The notes under the pieces: model-generated | What the model was told of the DNA's origin: nothing | Database searches by the model: none | The model's input: only the letters and a program-made list of their open reading frames with translations | Origin: Nostoc sp. CHAB 5824 | GTDB taxonomy: Bacteria > Cyanobacteriota > Cyanobacteriia > Cyanobacteriales > Nostocaceae | Direction of reading: 5' to 3' | DNA length: 64,000 bases | Assembly (NCBI RefSeq): GCF_020829665.1 | Contig: NZ_JAIVFT010000001.1 | Span: 658,798-722,797, forward strand | Made by a program: the position numbers and the translations under genes | Shown here: positions 39,415 to 46,567 of the stretch, piece by piece | Layout of the letters: each line of letters starts with the position of its first letter | Numbering within the stretch: position 1 is the stretch's first letter

Positions 39415-39560
39415 CGCTTTCGTGACGAAAGCGGGGTAAAGGGGAAGGTGGGGCCCCCAAAAAGTGGGGATAAGGGGAAGGGGAAAGGGAGAAAGGTTTT
39501 AAATCCCTTACCCTTTCCCCTTTCCCCAGCCTTCACCCATCATTTTTGGTGGGTGAAGGC
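39415..39560. repeat. Polypyrimidine/polypurine inverted repeat after gatB
   Basis: A purine-rich arm (GGGGTAAAGGGGAAGGTGGG to about 39505) faces a complementary pyrimidine-rich arm (CCCTTACCCTTTCCCCTTTC from about 39508), followed by the smaller dyad CCTTCACCCA/TGGGTGAAGG (39532-39558). It can form a large hairpin and may act as a transcription stop for gatB. Confidence 0.5.
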
Positions 39561-39681
39561 TGGCAGGGGGAGTAGAGGAAGAGGAACTATTGCCCAATTT
39601 CTAATTCCCAACTAAGTATTTTCCCGGTAATTATTTACAAAATCTTCATATAAAAACTGGTGACAACCCGCATACCTAAAA

Positions 39682-39747
39682 TGCTATGCTGTGGTAGATA
39701 GATGCACCCTGATGATCTGGAGAGCTGCCTAAGTGGCTCTCTTTTTT
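39682..39747 (+). ncRNA. Candidate small RNA 1 with intrinsic terminator
   Basis: GATGCACC, GATCTGGAGAGC, CCTAAGTGGCTCTC and six T residues (39742-39747) form a hairpin, GAGAGC (39720-39725) with GCTCTC (39736-39741). A TATGCT -10-like box at about 39684 and TGACA about 19 bp further upstream could provide a promoter. A diverged second copy lies 152 bp downstream. Neither is near enough to a gene end to be an ordinary gene terminator. Confidence 0.4.
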
Positions 39748-39849
39748 ATTTGGTTTTTGTGTTATTTACGGAGAAGCTTCATCAGATTTTTAGAAATAAT
39801 CTTAATCAACAAGTATTAACCCTTACATCATCAATGATAGGGTGTGAGA

Positions 39850-39900
39850 CAAAGATGCACCGTAACGATCTGGAGAGCGACCCAAGTGGCTCTCCTTTTT
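39850..39900 (+). ncRNA. Candidate small RNA 2 with intrinsic terminator
   Basis: A second copy of the GATGCACC...GATCTGGAGAGC block. It differs mainly inside the loop and spacer, with the stem GGAGAGC (39872-39878)/GCTCTCC (39889-39895) and five T residues retained. Conservation of both stem strands plus the T-run, while the loop changes, supports an RNA role. Extent and 5' end are guesses. Confidence 0.4.
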
Positions 39901-40116
39901 CGATTTAGTTCTTTCTTCATAAGAAAGGTAAAAACAATTATGCTAATCGCCAACTGGTGCATTATTATTGCCATCAGCAAATAAACTCACAATAAAAGGA
40001 ACTGGGCACTGGGATCAGGGGGAGAATAATAACTCCTAACTCAACACTGCCTCAACCATAGTTATCCGCTAAAGCGCAAATTGACCTATCCAACCTGATA
40101 GTTGTAAGGAAGAATA

Positions 40117-41358
40117 ATGGCAGATTGGCAAAAAATAACAGGTGGCATCACAGCACCAAGGGGGTATCAGGCGGCGGGAATTACCGCAGGGTTGAAACCT
40201 TCGGGGTTGCCAGATTTAGCTTTGATATTCTCAGAGGTAGAAGCGATCGCAGCGGGTGTATTCACCACCAGCCAAGTTAAAGCTGCCTGCGTAGAATATT
40301 GTCGCCAACGCTTGCAAGCCAAACATAGCGCTCGTGCTATCCTCTGCAACGCTGGACAAGCAAATGCTGCCACAGGGACTCAAGGCTACCTTGATACTCT
40401 AGAATCTGCTATGGCACTAGGCCAAGCACTAAACATCTCATCTGAATCTGTGTTATTGGCTTCTACTGGTGTGATTGGTCAAAGCATAAAGATGGATGCT
40501 TTGCGAAGCGGGATTCCCAAGGTAGTAGCAGCACTATCAGAAACAGGCTCGGATGCCGCCGCCGGGGCAATTATCACTACAGACTTGGTAACAAAATCCA
40601 TTGCCCTAGAGACAACTATGGGCGAACGCCCAGTACGAATTGGCGGCATTGCCAAAGGTTCCGGTATGATTCACCCCAACATGGCAACCATGCTGGCATT
40701 TGTTACTTGTGATGCCGTGGTTTCGCCTCACCTTTGGCAACAGATGTTAGCAAGGGCAGCTGATAGAAGCTTTAATTCCATTACCGTGGATGGTGATACC
40801 AGTACCAACGACAGCTTAATTGCCTTGGCAAACGGTCAATCTCGCACCCCAGCAATTATAGAATGGGGCGCAGAAGCAGAGAAATTAGAAGCCATGTTAA
40901 CAGCAGTTTGCCAGCATTTAGCCAAAGCGATCGCTCGTGATGGCGAAGGCGCAACCTGTCTAATTGAAGTGGAAGTGACTGGCGCTCATGACGAAATCTC
41001 AGCTCGGCAAATAGCTAAAACTATCGTTGGCTCATCCCTAGTTAAATCTGCAATCTTTGGGCGTGACCCCAACTGGGGACGCATCGCCGCCGCCGCCGGA
41101 CGCGCAGGTGTGCCTTTTGAGCAAGACAACTTGCAAATTAAGCTAGGAAATTTTTTAATGTTAGAAAATGGTCAACCTCTGCAATTTGACCGTACAGCAG
41201 CAAGTGCTTATTTGAAAAAAGCAGCAACGGGTGCTTATCTCCAAGAAGATACAGTGTTAATCTCCGTTAACGTTGGCAATGGTCATGGTGTGGGTAAAGC
41301 TTGGGGTTGTGATTTGAGTTATGACTACGTGAGGATTAATGCCGAATACACTACGTAA
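40117..41358 (+). CDS. argJ: Bifunctional glutamate N-acetyltransferase / amino-acid acetyltransferase
   Basis: 413 residues. ArgJ transfers the acetyl group from N-acetylornithine to glutamate (and can use acetyl-CoA) in arginine biosynthesis. The precursor self-cleaves before the Thr of the ATML motif, seen here as KGSGMIHPNMATMLAF. Other markers are ITAPRGYQAAGI at the N-terminus, NAGQANAATG, STGVIGQ, TVDGDTSTND and GRDPNWGRI. The C-terminal GHGVGKAWGCDLSYDYV is complete. AAGGAAG lies just upstream of the ATG. It is free-standing, preceded by the two candidate small RNAs and followed by repeats. Confidence 0.96.
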   Translation: MADWQKITGGITAPRGYQAAGITAGLKPSGLPDLALIFSEVEAIAAGVFTTSQVKAACVEYCRQRLQAKHSARAILCNAGQANAATGTQGYLDTLESAMALGQALNISSESVLLASTGVIGQSIKMDALRSGIPKVVAALSETGSDAAAGAIITTDLVTKSIALETTMGERPVRIGGIAKGSGMIHPNMATMLAFVTCDAVVSPHLWQQMLARAADRSFNSITVDGDTSTNDSLIALANGQSRTPAIIEWGAEAEKLEAMLTAVCQHLAKAIARDGEGATCLIEVEVTGAHDEISARQIAKTIVGSSLVKSAIFGRDPNWGRIAAAAGRAGVPFEQDNLQIKLGNFLMLENGQPLQFDRTAASAYLKKAATGAYLQEDTVLISVNVGNGHGVGKAWGCDLSYDYVRINAEYTT

Positions 41359-41429
41359 ACTACTCACAACTGTTTGCTAGGTTGAGACATTAAAATCTCG
41401 TTGACGGGTATAATGGCGTTTCTACTTTC

Positions 41430-41530
41430 AAGGGTAAGGGGTAAAGGAGAAAGCGGCGATAGAATTACCCTTTCCCCTTAACATGCAGCCCTTTCCCCAA
41501 GAGTGCAAAACTATTTTTGCAAGAGGTCTA
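41430..41530. repeat. Inverted repeat with TTTTTGCAAGAG edge
   Basis: The purine arm AGGGTAAGGGGTAAAGG is matched by CCCTTTCCCCTTAAC, followed by GTGCAAAACTATTTTTGCAAGAGG. This is a shortened relative of the 6352-6511 element. It lies about 70 bp after argJ and may end its transcript. Confidence 0.45.
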
Positions 41531-41618
41531 ATGGTTTGCCATGTGTAAGAGGCTAAGTACAGTTTTGTGTAAAAGCGTAGCGTTTTTAATGCATCTTAAT
41601 GCAATGCCAATGTGTTAA

Positions 41619-41807
41619 GATGCATTAACAATGCAAGCCGATGCATTAACAATGCAAGCCGATGCATTAACAATGCAAGCCGACGCATTAACAATGCAAG
41701 CCGACGCATTAACAATGCAAGCCGACGCATTAACAATGCAAGCCGACGCATTAACAATGCAAGCCAATGCATTAACAATGCAAGCCGACGCATTAACAAT
41801 GCATCCC
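41619..41807. repeat. Nine-unit 21-bp palindromic tandem array (iteron-like)
   Basis: Exact 21-bp periodicity from 41619: eight full units of GATGCATTAACAATGCAAGCC (variants GAC/AAT at the start) and a ninth with a changed end. Each unit contains TGCATT-AAC-AATGCA, a perfect or one-base-reduced inverted repeat. A 21-bp period is two helical turns, so all dyads face the same side of the helix. All three forward frames are open because 21 is a multiple of three, giving heptapeptide repeats, so openness is not evidence of coding. Confidence 0.85.
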
Positions 41808-41866
41808 TATACATTGCCATTGCAGAGTATTGCCAAATTAATTCTCTACAAATTAATGAAATGCTG

Positions 41867-41989
41867 TAAGCTATTACGCTTTGAAATTACACAGTCACTT
41901 CCTAAGTTCGTTGACCGCTGACGGTTAACTGTCAACAGTGAACTGTCAACAGCCAACACGAAAAGATGTGCTTAAATGCGCGACAGCTG
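41867..41989 (-). mobile_element. MITE-like family B, copy 2
   Basis: TAAGCTATTACGCTTTGAAATTACACAGTCACTTCCTA at the left is the reverse complement, with few changes, of the right half of copy 1 at 17358-17483, and TTAAATGCGCGACAGCT closes it. It contains CTGTCAACAG-type heptamers. It sits 60 bp after the 21-bp array and 150 bp before the kinase gene. Confidence 0.65.
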
Positions 41990-42141
41990 TACTAAAGTCA
42001 ATACCTTCGCCAATTTACGAGAGTGAGTTTTTGTAGGCTCTTATTTTGGCAAAGGTATTGAAGGTAAAACGGTTTTTGTCAAACAGTTAAAATACTCAAA
42101 ATAGTCTTACGGTTTCTCATGCTGTGGCTGGACGGCGGAAA

Positions 42142-43269
42142 ATGGCTAAGAAACATATAGAACATAGAAGGAAGAGGTACTTCAAGCTCAGTTCACAAAT
42201 CGCTCAGTTGGATAATACACAATTGCGTTCTCTGTTTGACAATGGTGAGTCGAATCAGTCGAGTACAGGTTGGGGAATGAATCACACCATCGTCCTTGGG
42301 GAATCCAAGGTCTTTGTGAAACGTGTTCCGGTTACAAACATCGAATTTAACAACCTGTTCTCTACCAAAAACCTCTACGATCTGCCGACTTACTGTAATT
42401 ACGGCTTCGGTTCCACTGGTTTTGGCATCTTCCGGGAACTTGTGACCCATATCAAGACAACCAACTGGGTATTGGAAGGGATTATTGCCACTTTCCCACT
42501 GATGTACCATTATCGGATTATTCCCTTGGACGGGCGGCGTGCAGATGTAGATATGGAGCGTCTAAAAGGTTATGTGGAGTACTGGGGCAATAGTGCCAAC
42601 GCTGGGAATTATATGTTGGATAGAGCAAACGCCAACTATGAGTTGGTTCTATTTCTAGAGTACATACCACATGTTCTGGAAACATGGCTGCAAGAAAACC
42701 CTAACAAACTTCAGAAACCCCTGGATGACTTACGCACGACGATTAACTTTTTGAAGGCAAAGGGAATCATCCACTTCGATGCACATTTTCGCAACATCCT
42801 CACCGATGGCAAGCGCACATATTTAACCGATTTTGGTTTGGTACTGGACAAGAGTTTTACGTTGACTAAAGATGAAGAATCTTTTTTTAAGCAGAACATA
42901 TTTTACGACTATGGGGAAGTCCTGCGGAATCTTGGTCATCTTATTCAATCATCGTATGATTTATGTTCTAAAAACGATAAACGCACGATTATGGAAAAAT
43001 ATGGCATAAAAGAAGGCTTAAAACCTTATGAACTGCGGTCTATATTACTCGACAACATCGAGCAGATACATGCTGATGGAGTCATGAAGTTAGATAAGTT
43101 CTATGTTGCCAGCATCGTCAAGTACCGCAGCATCATTGCACTGATGCAAGACTTCTTTTCTGATATGTGGGCAAATAACAACAAGGACACGAAACTTCGT
43201 CACGCAGAACTACGGCTGCTGCTTAAAGAGACAGGGTTTATTTCTGGTGCTGGAACCCACCGCGGATAG
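42142..43269 (+). CDS. Atypical protein-kinase-like protein
   Basis: 375 residues from the ATG at 42142, with GGCGGAA just upstream; a GTG at 42124 is the alternative. An N-terminal Lys/Arg-rich stretch precedes a kinase-like fold. VFVKRV may hold the ATP-binding Lys. FLEYIPHVLETWL is the hinge. GIIHFDAHFRNIL is the catalytic loop (H-x-D-x4-N), and YLTDFGLVLD carries the metal-binding DFG. No Gly-rich loop of the usual type is evident (STGWGMNHTIVLG is the candidate). It resembles small-molecule or atypical Ser/Thr kinases more than Hanks-type enzymes. The substrate is unknown. It stands alone, flanked by MITE-like elements and the 21-bp array. Confidence 0.7.
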   Translation: MAKKHIEHRRKRYFKLSSQIAQLDNTQLRSLFDNGESNQSSTGWGMNHTIVLGESKVFVKRVPVTNIEFNNLFSTKNLYDLPTYCNYGFGSTGFGIFRELVTHIKTTNWVLEGIIATFPLMYHYRIIPLDGRRADVDMERLKGYVEYWGNSANAGNYMLDRANANYELVLFLEYIPHVLETWLQENPNKLQKPLDDLRTTINFLKAKGIIHFDAHFRNILTDGKRTYLTDFGLVLDKSFTLTKDEESFFKQNIFYDYGEVLRNLGHLIQSSYDLCSKNDKRTIMEKYGIKEGLKPYELRSILLDNIEQIHADGVMKLDKFYVASIVKYRSIIALMQDFFSDMWANNNKDTKLRHAELRLLLKETGFISGAGTHRG

Positions 43270-43290
43270 TTGCCATCACTGGATAAGAAA

Positions 43291-43438
43291 TAAGCTGATG
43301 CGCGTCTAAAGTATATAAACACTCTCGATGGTAGTTAACTGTTGACTGTTGACTGTTGACGGGTTTTCAGTCATCAGCCATCAGTCATCAGTCATCAGTC
43401 ATCAGGTAAATGTACAATATTATTTGCGTAACAGCTTA
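43291..43438 (+). mobile_element. MITE-like family B, copy 3
   Basis: TAAGCTGATGCGCGTCTAAA at the left and TTTGCGTAACAGCTTA at the right are imperfect inverted ends. The interior holds TGTTGAC heptamers followed by six CATCAGT heptamers. It is almost identical in its outer parts to copy 4 at 59095-59226. It lies 21 bp past the kinase stop. Confidence 0.7.
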
Positions 43439-43532
43439 TAAGTATTTTGGGTGTTTGCTTAGGTCTCCAACTTCCCCAGCTTTCGCAGCCTTACCATCTC
43501 ACTTTCATCGTGGTGCTACCCTAAATCATAAT

Positions 43533-43676
43533 GACAACGTAATAGTTGTTATAAATAAAAACTTATATATGAAAAATTCCTACTAAAAATAAGTTACAAA
43601 AGAAATGAAAACAGGAAATCATAAAGTAAACATAATAGTCTTCATAAATAAAGGTTTATATATTAGAAATTATTCC
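43533..43676 (+). repeat. Two AT-rich direct repeats upstream of cmpA
   Basis: The block TAATAGT-TGTTATAAATAAA followed by TTATATAT and TTCCTA at 43540-43583 is repeated with changes at 43633-43677, a 93-bp offset. They lie about 330-460 bp before cmpA. They could be duplicated regulator sites, but I cannot assign them to CmpR with the TTA-N7/8-TAA rule. Confidence 0.4.
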
Positions 43677-44000
43677 TATATTTAAGGAAGATAGATAAAT
43701 TTTTACTTATACATCCAATCTAATATTTGTTTAATAAATCCAGACTCCAAGTTAAAAAATTTGGCTTCAAAGGCTGTAAACTGATTTCAACAAGGTGCAT
43801 GATACCTCTGCATCACACTAGAAAAGCAGAGCTAATAAATTAGCCGAGTTTTTATATCGGTAGCCATCTCATTAATGAAATGGCTGCAATCGCTTTGCCA
43901 AATATAGCTTGATTTATCATTAATGGCGCAATAAACATAACGTTTTTTGCCTAAATTGTCATAGCTATAAAAAATGAAATTTACCTTCAATGGAGATATT

Positions 44001-45374
44001 ATGACAGAATTTTTTAATCAAATTTCTCGCCGCAAATTCATCTTCACAGCTGGAGCATCTGCGGGGGCTGTATTCCTCAAAGGCTGTTTGGGTAATCCCC
44101 CTGAAAACCTGACTGGTGGAAGCACTCAAGCACAGCCAACTGCTCAATCAGTGGTTAATATTAGCCCTGAACAAACACCAGAAACTACTACAGTCAAGCT
44201 AGGATATATTCCCATTGTAGAAGCGGCTCCTTTAATTATTGCTAAAGAAAAAGGCTTTTTTGCAAAGTATGGCATGACTAATGTTGACCTTTCCAAGCAA
44301 GCTTCTTGGGGTTCAGCAAGGGACAACGTAGAAATTGGTTCTGCCGGCGGTGGTATAGATGGCGGCCAATGGCAGATGCCAATGCCACATTTAATTTCAG
44401 AAGGTTTAATTACCAAAGGCAATCAAAAAATCCCCATGTATGTTTTATGTCAATTGATTACACATGGGAATGGAATTGCTATCGCCAGCAAGCATGAAGG
44501 CAAAGGTATTAATTTACAACTCGCCAGCGCTAAGTCTTTAATTAAGGATTTAAAATCTTCAACACCCTTCACAGCTGCATTTACCTTTCCCCACGTCAAC
44601 CAAGATTTGTGGATTCGCTACTGGTTAGCAGCAGGCGGCTTAGATCCAGATGCAGATGTCAAGCTGCTGACAGTACCTGCGGCGCAAACTGTGGCCAACA
44701 TGAAAACAGGAACAATGGATGCCTTTAGTACAGGCGACCCCTGGCCTTATCGCCTGGTTCAAGACAAAATCGGCTACGTAGCAGCATTAACCGCAGAAAT
44801 TTGGAAGAATCATCCTGAAGAATATCTTGCCATGAGAGGCGATTGGGTTGATAAAAATCCCAAAGCTACCAAAGCAATTTTAAAAGGAATTATGGAAGCC
44901 CAACAGTGGTTAGATAATTTTGATAATCGGAAAGAAGCGGCTGAAATTCTGGCTGGACGAAATTATTTCAATCTTCCTTCACCCGAAATTCTGGCAGATC
45001 CATACCAAGGTAAATATGACATGGGTGATGGTCGCAAAATTGATGATAAATCAATGGCAGCTTTCTACTGGAAAGATGAAAAAGGTAATGTTTCTTATCC
45101 ATATAAGAGTCACGATTTATGGTTCATAGTTGAAAACGTTCGCTGGGGATTTTTGCCCAAAGATTACATTGCCAATAATGCTGCTAAAGCTAAGGAACTG
45201 ATCAACAAAGTCAACCGCGAAGATATTTGGAAAGAAGCTGCCAAAGAAGCTGGTATTGCTGCTGCTGATATTCCCACAAATACATCTCGTGGTGTAGAAG
45301 AGTTTTTTGATGGCATCAAATTTGACCCCGAAAAGCCAGAAGAATATTTGAAGAGTTTGAAAATCAAAAAGTAG
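44001..45374 (+). CDS. cmpA: CmpA, bicarbonate-binding lipoprotein of the BCT1 transporter
   Basis: 457 residues from the ATG at 44001 with GGAG upstream; a longer in-frame start at 43974 lacks support. The N-terminus [21 protein letters not shown] combines twin Arg with a lipobox Cys, so it is a membrane-tethered periplasmic protein. The NrtA/CmpA fold is complete, from [23 protein letters not shown] to the [11 protein letters not shown] tail. [13 protein letters not shown] is CmpA-like, not NrtA-like. The position equivalent to the nitrate-binding Lys269 of NrtA is Glu274 here (HPEEYL), equivalent to Glu270 of CmpA, so bicarbonate is the likely ligand. It is first in cmpABCD and probably induced by low inorganic carbon through CmpR. 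Confidence 0.9.
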   Translation: MTEFFNQISRRKFIFTAGASAGAVFLKGCLGNPPENLTGGSTQAQPTAQSVVNISPEQTPETTTVKLGYIPIVEAAPLIIAKEKGFFAKYGMTNVDLSKQASWGSARDNVEIGSAGGGIDGGQWQMPMPHLISEGLITKGNQKIPMYVLCQLITHGNGIAIASKHEGKGINLQLASAKSLIKDLKSSTPFTAAFTFPHVNQDLWIRYWLAAGGLDPDADVKLLTVPAAQTVANMKTGTMDAFSTGDPWPYRLVQDKIGYVAALTAEIWKNHPEEYLAMRGDWVDKNPKATKAILKGIMEAQQWLDNFDNRKEAAEILAGRNYFNLPSPEILADPYQGKYDMGDGRKIDDKSMAAFYWKDEKGNVSYPYKSHDLWFIVENVRWGFLPKDYIANNAAKAKELINKVNREDIWKEAAKEAGIAAADIPTNTSRGVEEFFDGIKFDPEKPEEYLKSLKIKK

Positions 45375-45396
45375 AGACGCGATTAATCTCTTGTAG

Positions 45397-45416
45397 AGAC
45401 GCGATTCATCGCGTCT
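45397..45416. repeat. Perfect dyad in the cmpA-cmpB spacer
   Basis: AGACGCGAT-TC-ATCGCGTCT, 9-bp arms separated by two bases, preceded by a partial copy (AGAGACGCGATTAATCTC). This is a common Nostoc hairpin repeat. Inside the operon it might stabilise the cmpA message or reduce downstream expression. Confidence 0.55.
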
Positions 45417-45456
45417 AGGACAAATAACAAATAAAATTTGCGGAGAATACAACATC

Positions 45457-46296
45457 ATGACAATAGCCCAAAAACGCCCTGCAAGTCCTAGATTGAGTAA
45501 TGGCTTTATATCCAGCCTGAAAAAGCAATTTCCTGACCTGATACCGCCAGCGATCGCCATTGCCATCTTCCTCGTTATCTGGCAACTTTTCGCTTTGACT
45601 CCAGGAGCCACATTACCAGGGCCTATACAGGTTATTCAAGACACTTGGGTTCTCATTTTCTGGCCATTTTATGACCGAGGTGGTATTGATAAAGGTCTAT
45701 TTTGGCAGATTCTCGCAAGTCTGCAACGAGTTGCTATCAGTTATACCTTAGCTGCGATCGTTGGTATTGGCTTGGGCATTTTGATTGGGGTTAATAAAAC
45801 CATGTCCAAAGCTTTAGACCCCATCTTTCAACTACTGCGAACTGTACCACCTTTGGCTTGGGTTCCCATTTCTCTAGCAGCTTTACGACAAAACGAACCC
45901 GCAGCCTTATTCGTAATTTTCATCACCGCCATTTGGCCCATCTTAATTAACACTGCTGTCGGCGTTACTCAAATTCCTCAAGATTACAACAACGTCGCCA
46001 AAGTTCTGCAACTTAGCCGCAAAGAATATTTCACTAATATTTTGATTCCTGCGGCTTTACCCTACATTTTTACCGGGTTGAGAATTGCGATCGGTTTAGC
46101 TTGGTTAGCGATTATCGCCGCCGAAATCGTCATGTCAGGTATTGTTGGAATCGGCTTTTTTATCTGGGATGCCTATCAAAATAACAACGTCAGCGAAGTT
46201 ATTTTAGCTCTAGTTTATATCGGCATTGTTGGGTTGGTGCTGGATAAAATGATGGGTTGGCTGCAAAACAAGATTTTACCAGCAGAACAAAAATAG
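45457..46296 (+). CDS. cmpB: CmpB, permease of the bicarbonate ABC transporter
   Basis: 279 residues, NrtB family, with about six inner-membrane helices starting at PPAIAIAIFLVIWQLF. The binding-protein-dependent permease loop (EAA motif) is AAKVLQLSRKEYFTNILIPAALPYIFTGLRI. The EFD-like WPFYDRGG segment is shared by NrtB/CmpB proteins. GGAGAA precedes the ATG by about 11 nt. It is located 82 bp after cmpA in the same direction, with cmpC after a 271-bp repeat-containing gap. Specificity is inferred from CmpA and not from the permease itself. Confidence 0.9.
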   Translation: MTIAQKRPASPRLSNGFISSLKKQFPDLIPPAIAIAIFLVIWQLFALTPGATLPGPIQVIQDTWVLIFWPFYDRGGIDKGLFWQILASLQRVAISYTLAAIVGIGLGILIGVNKTMSKALDPIFQLLRTVPPLAWVPISLAALRQNEPAALFVIFITAIWPILINTAVGVTQIPQDYNNVAKVLQLSRKEYFTNILIPAALPYIFTGLRIAIGLAWLAIIAAEIVMSGIVGIGFFIWDAYQNNNVSEVILALVYIGIVGLVLDKMMGWLQNKILPAEQK

Positions 46297-46366
46297 TCAT
46301 TAGTCATTAGTCATTGGTCATTGGTCATTTGTAAAAAACTAAGGACTAGGGACTATTTTCAAACTC

Positions 46367-46449
46367 GAAGATCCCCCCTAACCCCCCTTAAAAAGGGGGG
46401 GAAAGAAACTCTAAGAGCAAGCCTTTCCAAGGGGGTTGGGGGGATCTTC
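46367..46449. repeat. Inverted repeat in the cmpB-cmpC spacer
   Basis: GAAGATCCCCCCTAACCCCC (from 46367) pairs with GGGGGTTGGGGGGATCTTC (ending 46449), arms of about 22 bp, with an inner run AAAAAGGGGGGG. The flanks carry ACTAAGGACTAGGGACTA and GACAAGTGACGAAA heptamer-type repeats. This is a hairpin or MITE-like unit that could attenuate transcription between cmpB and cmpC. Confidence 0.6.
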
Positions 46450-46567
46450 AAAGACTAGGGTGCTTAAAGAGAGGTTTGAAAACACGACCTAATGACCACA
46501 TACCAAGGACAAGTGACGAAAGACAAGTGACGAAAGACAAACGACAAATGACAAAGGACAAATAAGT

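Noticed and set aside
41619..41807. CRISPR array
   Set aside because: The 21-bp units are contiguous and have no unique spacers.
41596..41921. Frames encoding heptapeptide repeats (MQADALT, INNASRR, LLMRRLA)
   Set aside because: A 21-bp repeat is open in several frames automatically; no start signal, and the palindrome structure explains the conservation better.
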